Assembly (NCBI GenBank): GCA_028023455.1
Contig: JAQFVV010013093.1
Span: 124,001-188,000, forward strand
Direction: 5' to 3'
DNA length: 64,000 nt
Origin: Epiperipatus broadwayi
Lineage: Eukaryota > Onychophora > Udeonychophora > Euonychophora > Peripatidae
Position numbers and translations under genes: made by a program. Positions 49,391 to 60,600 of this stretch are shown here, piece after piece. Every line of letters begins with the position of its first letter. Position 1 is the first letter of the stretch. Below the pieces are notes generated by a model, which was given only the letters and a program-made list of their open reading frames with translations, was not told where the DNA came from and made no database searches.

Positions 49391-52300
49391 ATTAATGTAT
49401 AGTTATAGTTGTTGTCTCTAGAGCTATAACTTTATTTAATCAAAGTAAAATAATCAAGCATTAATTATAAAAATAGGATGTTATATTTTAGGGCAAATTT
49501 TACTTATATTAATAAATACATACTTATTATATGTTGTGTGTATATGAATATTTGTGTGTACAAGTGCATAAAACACTCAAACAATTATTTAAAAGTTTTT
49601 AAAATTTTAGTTATCTATTTATTTATTTTTTAATGCTTTGATTTCACCTACTATTTCTGTTTGTTGATTTGTTTGTAAACATTTTTATATTTAAGTTGGA
49701 ATAAAATTTTAAAATTTAGGTTTAATATATTTAAATTGAATATAATTTGTTGAAATTTGTTACATTTCTTCTGAATCATTACCAAAGTGATATGGCACTA
49801 CAATACTTTAAGTAGATCACCTAGTTTTTAATATCTGGACCAGTGAGTGGAGAAATTTTAAATATTTTGATATCAAATTTAAAACTTATTTTTAGAACTT
49901 CAATATGTTTTAAGTGATGCATGTGTTTTTTTGGGGGTGGGGGGTAGGGCTTCAATTAAATGCTTGATTTTAGTTAGAATAAAATAAAAATAGTTTATAA
50001 TATAGTTTTGTTAAGTATATTTTTTTTTTTAAAAAAAATTCAAATAATAAAAATTAAATGTCAAATGCTTTTCAATAGAAAGGTTGTCTTTATGTTTTAA
50101 GTTATGCACATATGTAATTATGTAACCATTAGAAACCAAATAGTAACCACCTAAACATTCACAATAAAGATAGTAACCAATATTTTTCACTGCTGTCAAG
50201 GCAACCTTCTCACCTTTTATATAATTATATACTCTAACAGTAACTTTTTGTTGAATTATGGCTAACTATAACTAAATATAATTTATATAATGAAAATAAT
50301 AATTTGAATTCAGCATTCATTTTTACTCTAAATATTTGTGTATTTAGGGACTGTACATTCCAGTCATAACTACAGGAAAAGCACTTTCTCAGAGCTATGG
50401 GGGGGTATTCCACAGGTTACATGTATTTTTATTATTATTACTTTATTTGCAAGTGTATGGGTGTATACAATTTATTTAACAGTAATAACAAAGTATTGCA
50501 CATGTGAAATGACAAGTAATACATTTTATTAATAATATGATTTATTAATGAAAAATATAAGAAAATCATTGATGAATAAAATAAAGCTTTATAATCTTCT
50601 TTGAGAATTTTCTCACTTACATATTATTCTATTGAAAGACCATAAATAAAAGTCCTGTTATCTTCTTTTCTTTCAAAACCCTTAAATAATATTATTTTAA
50701 AGATATAAGTTTCATAGCTTTTTGTAAATCATTTCAGTAAGTTTATTTTTTAACTATCACACAGTTTATCATGAAGTTTATTAAGCTAATGAATTTGAAT
50801 GTCAATAATAAATTTTTATTATTCTTAAATGAATAGAGGAAATGTTATTTCAAATTCAAAAATAATTTTTATTCTTTCAGAATACATTAAAGCTTTATGA
50901 ATATCTTTTTTTCACTTATTCAGAAATTGTAATTTCACTAATAAAAGTTATAGCTTCAGAATTTCAAATTATTTTACCTAAGTTTGTTAAGAAAACTTCT
51001 GCTTCACTTCAACCTTACGAAGTAATTCTTTTCAATAAGCATTCTAGGTGTTTATATCCTTATGATTTCCTTCAATATTTCTAAGTAAAATTTTTCCTTT
51101 AGCAGTCTTATTGGAGCTTCATGTGCTAATAGTATTGTAACAAAAATGAAGGAGGAATTGATGATTTCAACAATTGTACTGGATCAGAGCTAATGAGCAT
51201 TTTACTTTTAATTTAGCACTTCAATGTCCTTTTTGAAAACCATTATAAAACAAATCTTCTGTCCTTTCAAAACTTATACAATCATTTAAACTTAAATCTT
51301 CTTCATGTTGAAAAAGAATAATTTAAATTTCCAACTTCTTACTTTTTCAAAGAAGTAACAGAAGAGAGAGAAAAGAAGAATGAACCTTTCTAGAGAAAAA
51401 ATTCTCATTCTAATTTTTCTGATGCTTAATTTACATTGAATGTTTTAAATAATTTTGCTCAATTTTGGGGGAATATCTCTGTAATAAATTAAATAATTTA
51501 TTTGTAGACAAGGAGAAGAGCATGCAAATATTTATTTTGCATTAATTTTCAAAATATTCTAATGTAATGTTGAGATATACAATGTTATCATAACAGTATA
51601 TATATTAAATATGATATATGCATAAAGGAGTATACATATTAACATACTGAAGAAATGTCTAGTAATATATATATATATATTGTAACAGTATATATAATTC
51701 AGAGCCTCACTTGGATGCGCCATATGTAATGGTATGCCCCCTCTCAACAAGATAAGTTAAGGAGTCACATCTCACTATAGTCAGATTTAAGGTCTTCATA
51801 TAGGATGCCACGAATGATGTGATTTAATTTTGATATAAAACTATATTTGTTCCCAATAACTAATTTATTATTTTAAAAAAATTATTATATCCAACCACAT
51901 CAAATCAATTTTCACCTTAATTAACTTTATCATTATGCTCAGATTTCGAACTCAGGGAAGTTTAACACTTTACTCTCTTCAGGGGTTCCTATCAATATTT
52001 TAAAGTAATATTAACAACGAATCTCACTAACTCTTTAATTCAAATAAAACAAAATTGAAGACTTCATTTAATATAAAAAACATACTTATTTATTTAACAC
52101 TTAAATAATTTAAATTTTACAATATATATAAAAAAATATTTATATATCTACCTCCTTATATTAAAAATATAAACATTCTCTTTGCTTACGGTAGATATAT
52201 TTTCTAAACCTATAACACTACGTGATTTTACAATTTATTTAAAATATAAGTATCCTAATATTTAGACAATTATATTAACGCTAATTTACACTAATTAGAT

Positions 52301-52890
52301 AATACAAATAATAATCCAATTATTTGTATATAACACCTTCATTCATTAAAATGATTGTCAGTCAAGTTATATTTATTAATATAAAAATATATACTTCACA
52401 ACAATGTTAATCATTTATTTCTTTATCACACATTACATTTATTAGTCTATTTTGATTAGTATAAACAATGTAGTGTCATGTCATGGAAAATAATATGTGG
52501 ATTCAAAAATAGTTTAATATCTTACCTCTAAGTTCACATTATCCCATTCCCAAAATTAACATTTATTAACTGATATTTAAATCTTTATTAATCATAAATA
52601 AAAACAAAAATATTCTAAATTATTAATTCTCTCTTATTATTCATTTTTATAATAAAATGAATACGATGATAAAGAAAATGAAATTAACTTTTCCTAATTA
52701 TAATTTTCAAAAATCCCAAATGGCATTTATAAAAGTTAATGTTCCTCGCGAGAATGAAAATCCTTCGAAGACGCAGTTTTTTGATTCCTTTGTTGTTAAA
52801 CATTAAAGAGAATAATATTAGGATATCCTAAGTTGACATTTAGTTTCCTCTTTATATTCATCTTCTTAATATAAAGTTCCTTCATTAATA
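49391..52890. other. A+T-rich noncoding stretch
   Basis: No gene recognised. Two GC-richer islets, 50340-50430 and 51690-51815, stand out but match nothing in the window. Confidence 0.45.
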
Positions 52891-52893
52891 TTT

Positions 52894-52985
52894 ATAATTC
52901 CATTTTGAAGATCTAATTTTTATAATTTTAAGGCATTCATAATTCCATTTTGAAGATCTAATTTCTTTATAATTCTAAAGCATTC
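52894..52985. repeat. Tandem duplication of about 46 bp
   Basis: ataattccattttgaagatc followed by taattt-ttataatt-taa-gcattc occurs twice in a row with three small differences. Confidence 0.85.
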
Positions 52986-53843
52986 GGCAATGATGTTATT
53001 CCCACATATATATGTTTGATTAGGCAAGTGCATTTTATCTATCCCATGATAAATATTTGTGTTCTAGCCACTCTGCATTTTCTTTATAATGAAAAGTACA
53101 TAAAATTTGAATGAAGTTTTTATAAACATGTTCTTTTTTTTTTTAAGACACTGTTTAGATTTTAAAACGTAATTCAAACAATTTTTTCTATAAAATACGA
53201 AAATATATTTAGATTACTTTCATTGAACAAGTATAAGAAACTTCTTTTAATGAGTATTAAATTGTTTAAAATATAAACTTCAACTTACACTGTTATTTGT
53301 AATCAAACATAGTAAAAGTTTTTATGAAAATATAGCTGATAAAAATAGAATCCTTATTCTTCTAATAACAAGAATAGAAGAATTATTTCATGTCTCGCTC
53401 CATCAGCTCGCTGAAGCATACCCATTCTCATTGTTGCAATAACAATTAGATATATTAAAACACTAAGTTAATTTCACTTCCTTTAATTCGATAAACTGTG
53501 AACCCAGAGGTAATTTATCACCTTGTCAACAGTCTTTTGTCAACAACATCATTTTTCATTTTAAAGAATGAAAAATAGTAACTTTATATATTTATTTTCA
53601 TAAGTATAGTAATAATGTAAATATAATGTATACATATTGATTACATAAATGTATGAGTATGTATGAGTATATATATACTCCTACAATATATATATAAACT
53701 ATAAGTGTCAAGTCAATTTAAAATACAATATAATTTTACATTTTTATTTATTCTGCTAATACTAAAAAGTTAAAAATAAATAATGATAACATTTTTTATA
53801 TATTAAATGTTTTTATTTATTGTGCACTAGAAAACAAAAAAAA
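52986..53843. other. A+T-rich noncoding stretch
   Basis: No feature apart from a small gagtatatatatactc palindrome near 53667. Confidence 0.5.
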
Positions 53844-53990
53844 AATTGTTTCTTCAACTACAATAGGATTTTTAAGGATTAAATTGAAATAAAAGCACCG
53901 ATGGTATGTGTATTGGGATTGACTTAATTAATTTCTGCCCTTTGTACATGCTTTTATTTCAAGTTAAATCTTGTAGTTGAAGAAACAATT
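53844..53990. mobile_element. Short inverted-repeat (MITE-like) element, 147 bp
   Basis: aattgtttcttcaactacaa at the left pairs with ttgtagttgaagaaacaatt at the right end (53971-53990). The match continues inward through a gaaataaaagca/tgcttttatttc pair, leaving a loop of about 50 bases. No coding capacity. Terminal repeats of this sort suggest a non-autonomous DNA transposon; the superfamily is open. Confidence 0.55.
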
Positions 53991-54668
53991 ATTTTTTTTA
54001 TTTTTGCTATGATAAATAAGAGCATTTAATATGAAAAAAAATGTTTAGCACTATTTATTTATGAAATAATATTTTGTTTTAGGATTTAGAAAAATGAATT
54101 TGAAATAATAAAAAAGACATCAATCGAGTTAATTAAAAATAAAATAGGGACAGAAAAGTTTAAATTAATTATGAGATTAAGAATAATTGGTTTTTTATAT
54201 TAAACAGAATTAGACAATGATTATCTAGTCAATGGAAAAATTATTGTATATTTATTTGAATTACATTTTGTAAGATGAACTATGTCTATAAAATATATGT
54301 ATAATTAGTTGATATGATTCAAAGGATTACAATAATCTACATTGTAATAAACAGATGCAATGGAAATATTTTATGAAAAAAAATTAATTAATGTTCTTTT
54401 AGGAAAACATGTATGGTATAAATAGAACTGAGAAAAAAAATATTTTTAATCTATGTGTACCTTGATTGTGTGGCTAATAGAAGCTATATTTATCCATGCA
54501 AACCTCCTATGAAGTTAATCTTTGATTTGACTGGCTAATTGTCTAGAACTTTTTCCTGGACTGAGAACTGATATTCTCATTAGAATGATATTGCAGATGC
54601 AAATTTTCAGGTACTTCTTTCATGGAATGAAAAATTGTCATTTAATATTTCATATATATATATATATA

Positions 54669-55415
54669 TGACAATAGATGGCGTTATACCAAAAACACCT
54701 TCAAGCGTTTGTTTACATAAACATCAGAGCGAGTATTTCACTATCTCTAACTTAATTTCCACCTTTATATCATGATTTCAAGCTATTTGCTATCGTCAAT
54801 GAAGGACAGGATTAAGAAACTAGATCTAAAACACAAACTCTGAGCGTTTAAGAAACAGTTTCTATTCAGCTTGCGAGCATGAATCTTTTAGACATGTAAT
54901 GTCTTCAAACTCAGCATCGCATGCCAGATAGCTACATGGGTCTGATATCAGTTCAGCATCACCACATAGTAGAAGTCTCTGCAATATATATCATTGCAAG
55001 AAAGACCTCAAAGATACATTTATGAAAAACAAAAAACACAAGTTAAAAACTTGCAGAGACTTCTACTATGTGGTGATGCTGAACTGATATCAGACCCATG
55101 TAGCTATCTGGCATGCGATGCTGAGTTTGAAGACATTATGTGTCTAAAAGATTCACGCTCGCAAGCTGAATAGAAATTGTTTCTTAAACGCTCAGAGTTT
55201 ATGTTTTAGATCTAGTTTCTTAATCCTGTCCTTCACTGACGATAGCAAATAGCTTGAAATCATGATATGAAGGTGGAAATTAAGTTAGAGATAGTGAAAT
55301 ACTCACTCTGACGTTTATGTAAACAAACGCTTGAAGGTGTTTTTGGTATAACGCCATCTATTGTCATAAATACAAGCGTATGCAAGTTTTTAACTTGTGT
55401 TTTTTGTTTTTCATA
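54669..55415. mobile_element. Long high-identity inverted repeat containing a TIR-bounded element
   Basis: Arm 1 (54669-54980) and arm 2 (55054-55368) are inverted copies of about 315 bp with only a handful of differences, far closer than any other pair here. Arm 2 lies inside a unit (about 55020-55415) bounded by terminal inverted repeats of about 34 bp: tgaaaaacaaaaaacacaag on the left and its complement on the right, both next to TA. Arm 1 lacks those ends, having a (TA)n tract instead on its outer side. Composition is richer in G+C than the surroundings. No protein was recognised. I read arm 2 as a non-autonomous TIR element and arm 1 as a rearranged second copy. Confidence 0.65.
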
Positions 55416-55856
55416 TATATATATATTGTTTAGGTATTAATTTGATTCTATGTACTGTATTTATATTTATAACTCAATCTAGCTTTGACCATTATTAGCT
55501 TTATTATTTTAGTAATACATAGTTTCAGTGCAGTTTGAAAATTATAATTAACTATTTGTTAATCTGCTTTCAGAATGGGTTGTATTTACATGTTTAACAA
55601 AGTTTATTTAAATATCTTTGAATTAATAATCTCACTCTCTGTAGTCAAGTTACAATCTTAAATATCTATATAAATATATTAGACCATAGATAAAGATAGA
55701 TATTTACTGTTATTGTAAAAAAGAGATTTCCTTGACAACAAATTGAGTTTGTTGATTGTTCAAGTCTCTTATATTACATTAAGTTTAGCATAGGCACTAT
55801 ACATGTATTTAAATATTACATATTCTACCTGTATTCTGCTACCCCTCTTCTGTATA

Positions 55857-56245
55857 ATTAAATGGACATATTAAGGTCCTATGTATGAGGGTCAGATTAA
55901 CTTAAGGTCAACATTGGTATGACAATGAGGAATATTGGCATCATCAAGGGCTTTGAGCATTTCATCCTCAGATTTTCAATAATATTGATGGTTGAAGATT
56001 TGGAGAGTGAAGATTGAAGCTTGTCCATTAAAGTTTGAAGATTGCTATCTTAATATAAACTGAGCATTGATTGCATATATGTGTGGGAGATGGTGATCTG
56101 GACCAGCTGATGAGTGCTGGTTCAGCATAAAATGTGTACATTGAAGATCTTTATCTTTTTCACATGTATGTAGTCATGTGTATCAGTTGTGTAAAATGGA
56201 TTAGATAGCTGTGGATAGTTTGAAAGTCTGGATTTAAATCCATTA
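55857..56245 (+). mobile_element. Hammerhead-bearing unit, longest copy (plus strand)
   Basis: Order of parts: attaaatgga start, ggtcctatgtatgagggtca, cttaaggtcaaca, ttggcatcatcaaggg, atttcatcctcagattttca, a gtccattaaagtttgaagat block, atgtgtgggagatggtgatc, the hammerhead (56094-56150), then the tail tagtcatgtgtatcagt and gaaagtctggatttaaatcc. It has no coding frame. It forms a head-to-head pair with the unit at 56665-57160, with about 420 bp of unrelated DNA between. In size and design it resembles animal retrozymes and the hammerhead-bearing repeats of Penelope-like elements (established knowledge). Confidence 0.65.
56094..56150 (+). ncRNA. Hammerhead ribozyme motif (type I), one core change
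   Basis: CTGATGA at 56107-56113, stem II GTGCT/AGCAT around GGTTC, then AAAA at 56129-56132 where GAAA is required. Stem III is good: ATGT and ACAT with a GT loop (56132-56141). Stem I is poorly paired. The loss of the conserved G probably kills activity. Confidence 0.75.
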
Positions 56246-56250
56246 TAATT

Positions 56251-56664
56251 ATGTAAATATTATATGGAAAGAAATATTAGAAATAAATATTTTTCCATAA
56301 GCTCTGCTGAAAGGGTGCAGGTGAACAGAAAAAGCCAAGAGAAATTTGATATCAAAGGCAACAGGATGACTGTGTCTCTCTAGTATATATATAATTTCAT
56401 TCTAACATATCCATGTACGCCATAATTAATGAGAGTAAATGGAAATGTTTAATAATAATTTGGGGGTGGGAGGGTTGCTTAAAATGTTTACCATTGTCTT
56501 ATTTAGTTTACTATATTTATTGTTTTCAATCACAGAAGAGGAAAAGATTTGTAGCATCATTATTTGATAGAAAGAAAAGTTATAAAAATTTATCTTTTAT
56601 ATATATAAATTGTTTATCATTATAAAAAAATGAACATTATATTTTTACTTTAAGTTTATATATT
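56251..56664. other. Spacer between inverted hammerhead units
   Basis: No relation to the units. A 70-codon frame at 56413-56625 has no recognisable motif. Confidence 0.4.
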
Positions 56665-57160
56665 AATATAGGAGATTTGAACACACTTTCAAGCTTCCTT
56701 CATCTATCCACTCTATCTCATACAATCGATACACACGACCACACACATGTTTATATTATTAATCACAATATATTACTTGATAGTACAGACTTTCAGATGA
56801 CCCATCACTCTCCACTCTATCTAATAACACTAATACACTCAAGCACATATATGCTGAAAAGATAAATAATCACCAATATACGTATTTCATGCTAAACAGC
56901 AATCATCAGTTGGTCCAGATTATCATCTCCCACACATATATACTATAAGTGCTCAGATATATATTAAGAAAGACAATATTCATACTTTAATGGACAGACT
57001 CCAATCTACTCCACACTCCAACTCTTCAACCATCCATCCAATTGAAAATTTGATGATGGAATGCTCAAAGGCTACCCTGAGGCCAAGATTCTTGTCAAAC
57101 CCCTGTTAACCTAAAGTCAATCTGACCCCTCATGTACAGGACATAATCCATTTAATGCAT
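56665..57160 (-). mobile_element. Hammerhead-bearing unit with partial tandem second unit (minus strand)
   Basis: Read right to left it has the same 5' blocks as the 55.86 kb unit, then an intact hammerhead (56931-56861) and the tail to gaaagtctg (about 56785). A second, partial unit follows directly: it resumes at the stem III / stem I side of the hammerhead (aatatattgtgattaataat), then repeats the tail (catgtgtgtggtcgtgtgta, atgagatagagtgga, ttcaaatc) to about 56672. This is a head-to-tail partial dimer, the arrangement expected of retrozymes and Penelope-like terminal repeats. Confidence 0.65.
56861..56931 (-). ncRNA. Hammerhead ribozyme (type I), intact
   Basis: On the minus strand: 5' arm gataatc, bulge tgg, accaa, then CTGATGA (56909-56903), stem II TGCT/AGCA around GTTT, GAAA (56888-56885), stem III ATAC/GTAT with four pairs and no loop, and cleavage triplet AUA with the expected cut between 56877 and 56876. 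The 3' arm ttggt pairs fully with accaa, and gattatttatc pairs with gataatc beyond the bulge. All conserved core bases are present. Together with 57528-57594 this is the best candidate for activity. Confidence 0.9.
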
Positions 57161-57334
57161 ATAAAAGGAATGGTCAGACATCTCTACTATGTAAATAACT
57201 GAAACACAGGCTTATTATATACCTGTGTCTATATATGTAATATATAGGGTATATGAGCACAGACTTTCACACGACCCACCACTCTCCACTCTATTTCATA
57301 ACACTAATACACTTGAACACATATATGTTGAAAA

Positions 57335-57402
57335 GATAAATAATCACCAATATACGTATTTCATGCTAAACCAGCAATTATCATTTGGTCCAGATTACCA
57401 TC
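57335..57402 (-). ncRNA. Hammerhead ribozyme motif (type I), core mutated
   Basis: On the minus strand the arm has ggtaatctggaccaa, then ATGATAA in place of CTGATGA, TTGCT/AGCAT around GGTTT, GAAA, TACGTATA and ttggtgattatttatc. Stems I and III are as good as in active-looking copies, but two conserved core bases are changed. Confidence 0.75.
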
Positions 57403-57527
57403 TCTGCACATATTTGGATGGACGGTTGAAGAGTTGGAGTGTAGAGGAGATTGAAGCCTGTCCATTAAAGTATAAAGATTGGCTATCTTAATATATATCT
57501 GAGCACTTATAGCATATATGTGTAGAG

Positions 57528-57594
57528 ATGGTAATCTGGATCAACTGATGATTGCTGGTTTAGCATGAAATATGTATATTGGTGATTATTTATC
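57528..57594 (+). ncRNA. Hammerhead ribozyme (type I), intact
   Basis: 5' arm ggtaatc, bulge tgg, atcaa, CTGATGA at 57545-57551, stem II TTGCT/AGCAT (first pair U-U, then four pairs) around GGTTT, GAAA at 57567-57570. Stem III pairs A57570-U57577, U57571-A57576 and A57572-U57575 with a two-base loop. Triplet AUA, expected cut after A57578. 3' arm ttggt then gattatt pairs with the 5' arm on both sides of the bulge. Confidence 0.9.
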
Positions 57595-57689
57595 TTTTCA
57601 ACATATATGTGTTCAAGTGTATCAGTGTTATGAGATAGAGTGGAGAGTGGTGAGTCGCGTGAAAGTCTGTGCTCATATACCCTATATAG

Positions 57690-60600
57690 AAATATATGTG
57701 TGTGTTTAGGCACCTACATAAATTATCTTTAAATTTGCATTTTATTTAAGATAATTATTAATTATAATTTTAGATATACTTAGACAAGGTGGTGTAATCA
57801 TGATCTTGAGAGTTAAAGATTCATGGATAGAAAGTTCAATTTGTCACTTTCAGTGTCGAACGTTGTATAACTCGTCTGAGTGATTAATTGTGAAACTACA
57901 ACAGGAGTTATATCTTTATATATAGAAAAAAAATAATTCAACTTATTTATTTTTGTTTTAGATTCTTTAACTGATATTTTAAATATAACTTGATTTATAT
58001 ATTAAAATAGTGTGGGCGTGCATGCTACAAAATTACATTTTCTCTATCTTTACAATTGTTATTATTTTTTATCTTTAAATATATATCTATGTGTATTAAC
58101 TTTAAAAAAATAATAATAAAATATTTTATTATTTTTGATTAAACTTGGAATTTTTTAATCTAGTTAAAACTAGTTCGAACATTATTTACTTTTTATTGAA
58201 ATGTAAAAGGGAATTGAAAAAGAGAAAATGCAATATATTTCATTGTTCACAGCGAGGGTAATTCCAGTATAAGCTTTATATTAGGGGAAGAGTAATTGTC
58301 TTTAAATAAAACGTTAGTTTTTATTTATTTATTATGTTATGTTAAATGTGTTAAATATTGTGTTTCAAATCGAAAACGTGTTAAAGTAACTATATAAAAA
58401 ATAGTCTATTTTGCCCAAAGGAATTGAGAGAAAGTAAACAGGAGAAAACAGCACTATCCATTAAATTATGCTAAGAAATAAATAATTTTCCCTACGATTT
58501 TTGTAAAAGTTGGAAAAAAATAAATGAACAGAATTTATTAAAATTGTAACAACAAACTTCATAAAAAAAATTTAAAAAGTCTTTTCTGAAAAGTTCAAAC
58601 TGTAATATTATTTATCTTTTTAAATGAATGGGAAAAAATGAATTAAATTTAATAATTTTTTTCAACACAATTTGATAAAACCTACTAAATGTTTCTAGAA
58701 TTTTGTTTGCTATAGTATTTGTTTTTTCTAGCGTATATTGAAATGTATTTATTTACAGGCAATCCATTTCAGACTCATAGTTTGCATCAAAGTTATCATG
58801 CAACACAGCTATTTAAGTAGAAAAAATATAATATAAAATCAAAAATATAAATATAAAAATATAAAATTAATTTACAATATTTAACTTTTATATATTGTAC
58901 ATATAAATTTAAAAAGCACGCACAATTTTACTTAATAATAATCATAAAAGAACTTTCTGTAGCAAAAAATCTTACACACATGAAATGCATAAACAATCTT
59001 TTTTAATTTTTTAGAGGTATCTACTGCAATAATGCATTGTGATACTGTAATCATAAGGTTTGCCCTCACTCAATCAGTCTTAAATTATTAACTTTACATT
59101 TTAAATTGAACATTTATGATTAGATAGTAATTTTTCTATATTTTACTTTTTGTTTTTGTTTCTAAATAATAGGTGGGATAGATAAGAAAGCTCTAAGATG
59201 CAAGTACTAACTTTTAAATTGTGGTGTGAATTACTTATGTTGCAAAAAAAAAAAAAAAAAAAATATTTTTTATTCTAAAAACATTTTTGTTAATTTAAAT
59301 CATAGATATAATTTAAAAATAAACTATATTTTAACTTGCATATTAAATATTATGCTACTAAAATCAATATGTACTTTTTTTTAAATTTCACATTATTTTA
59401 TTGCTTTTCAAATATTTCATTATTGAAGTTATTTATGAAACATTTTTTTAATAATGAATATGCAAAAAAGAATATTTTGTTTCAATCTCTATTCAAACTG
59501 AAGGCTTCATATATAAAAAATTAATTATACAAATGATCCTTCAACTTCTATTATATTAGTAGTTATCTTAAATGTTAATGCTTATATTAATTAGTCTTCT
59601 TATTATATTTTATCAATTCATGAATAAAATTATATATGTACATTTAAAAGTACACATTAATAAATAAGTGAACTAAATTGGTAACTAAATCTTATAATGC
59701 ATAAAGGAGTCTGACCACTTTAGTCAAAACAAAAATACTGCGAAACAACTTGCACATGTAAACACAATGACATACAGAAACATTCATTGCAACAATTTAT
59801 TTATTGTAACAGTCTTAATTTAATGAGAAAATATGTTTGTCATACTATTTATTTCAGTACAGTACATTCATTGTGGCATATATTGCTGTACAATTTATCC
59901 CTATCAAAAGAACAAAATAAAATTCTACAATGAATTCTGCTTGTGGCAAAAAAAATTGTAGAAGATATTAATATTTATAGATTTCATTCATTTCAATATT
60001 TCACCAGCAAATTAAACTTTACTTTTCTGAAGTCATTTTGATAGTTGCTTTAAAAAAAAGAATCTTTAGATTTATTTTTAATAATTATTTATATGTTTGC
60101 TTATATAATATTATGTGCATGTTTAATTTTATTTAGAGAATTATAAAATGCATCAACAACAATGTCATGAGACTATTTCATATGCTTACTCATATCTTCC
60201 AAGAGCAGTTACTTTCCCTCTTCTTTAGAATTATTTACATAAATCTGATTGTCAATGGATATCAGATGGTAAAGCACTTTAAAATTCCCATGTCCAGACC
60301 AGTTTTTGATTTTTATCTTTGTCAATGCAAACTAGAATTCATAGCTGAACTAATGCACCTATGTACTTAGGAGCTGCTTTTACTGTTTTAGATTATTCAG
60401 GCTAATATCCTAAAAATTTTAAAAAAATCTAAAGATTTAAAGCCAAGGATGTAGTATTATTGTATTAATCTTCCTAGACAAATGATAAAAGAAACTTATA
60501 GTTGTCATAGAATCTGAGATTTCTAAAAGATATAAAATCTAACTTAATATTAGATCTGTATAACTATGCAAGTGAGTTATATTGGTTTAAAACCTCAATT

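Larger units (their letters stand above)
57241..57688. mobile_element. Fold-back element with a hammerhead in each arm (448 bp)
   Basis: The ends are perfect inverted repeats of about 29 bp (left tatatagggtatatgagcac, right its complement). Left arm about 57241-57412 reads on the minus strand, right arm about 57511-57688 on the plus strand, with about 98 bp of spacer that is itself the unit's 5' part (gtccattaaagtataaagat). Each arm has a hammerhead and the tail. The two units are head to head with 3' ends outward. Arm identity is high, higher than with the neighbouring unit at 56.7 kb. Confidence 0.75.

Noticed and set aside
49922-49950. G-rich run as a possible quadruplex
   Set aside because: Short, isolated and without supporting context; the same holds for 10660-10677.
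57225-57713. Open frames of 88 and 68 codons in the hammerhead units
   Set aside because: They are the same noncoding unit read on two strands; the peptides follow the inverted repeat and contain no domain.
60167-60370. 67-codon open frame as a possible host exon
   Set aside because: No recognisable motif and length is within chance for this composition; no convincing splice context.
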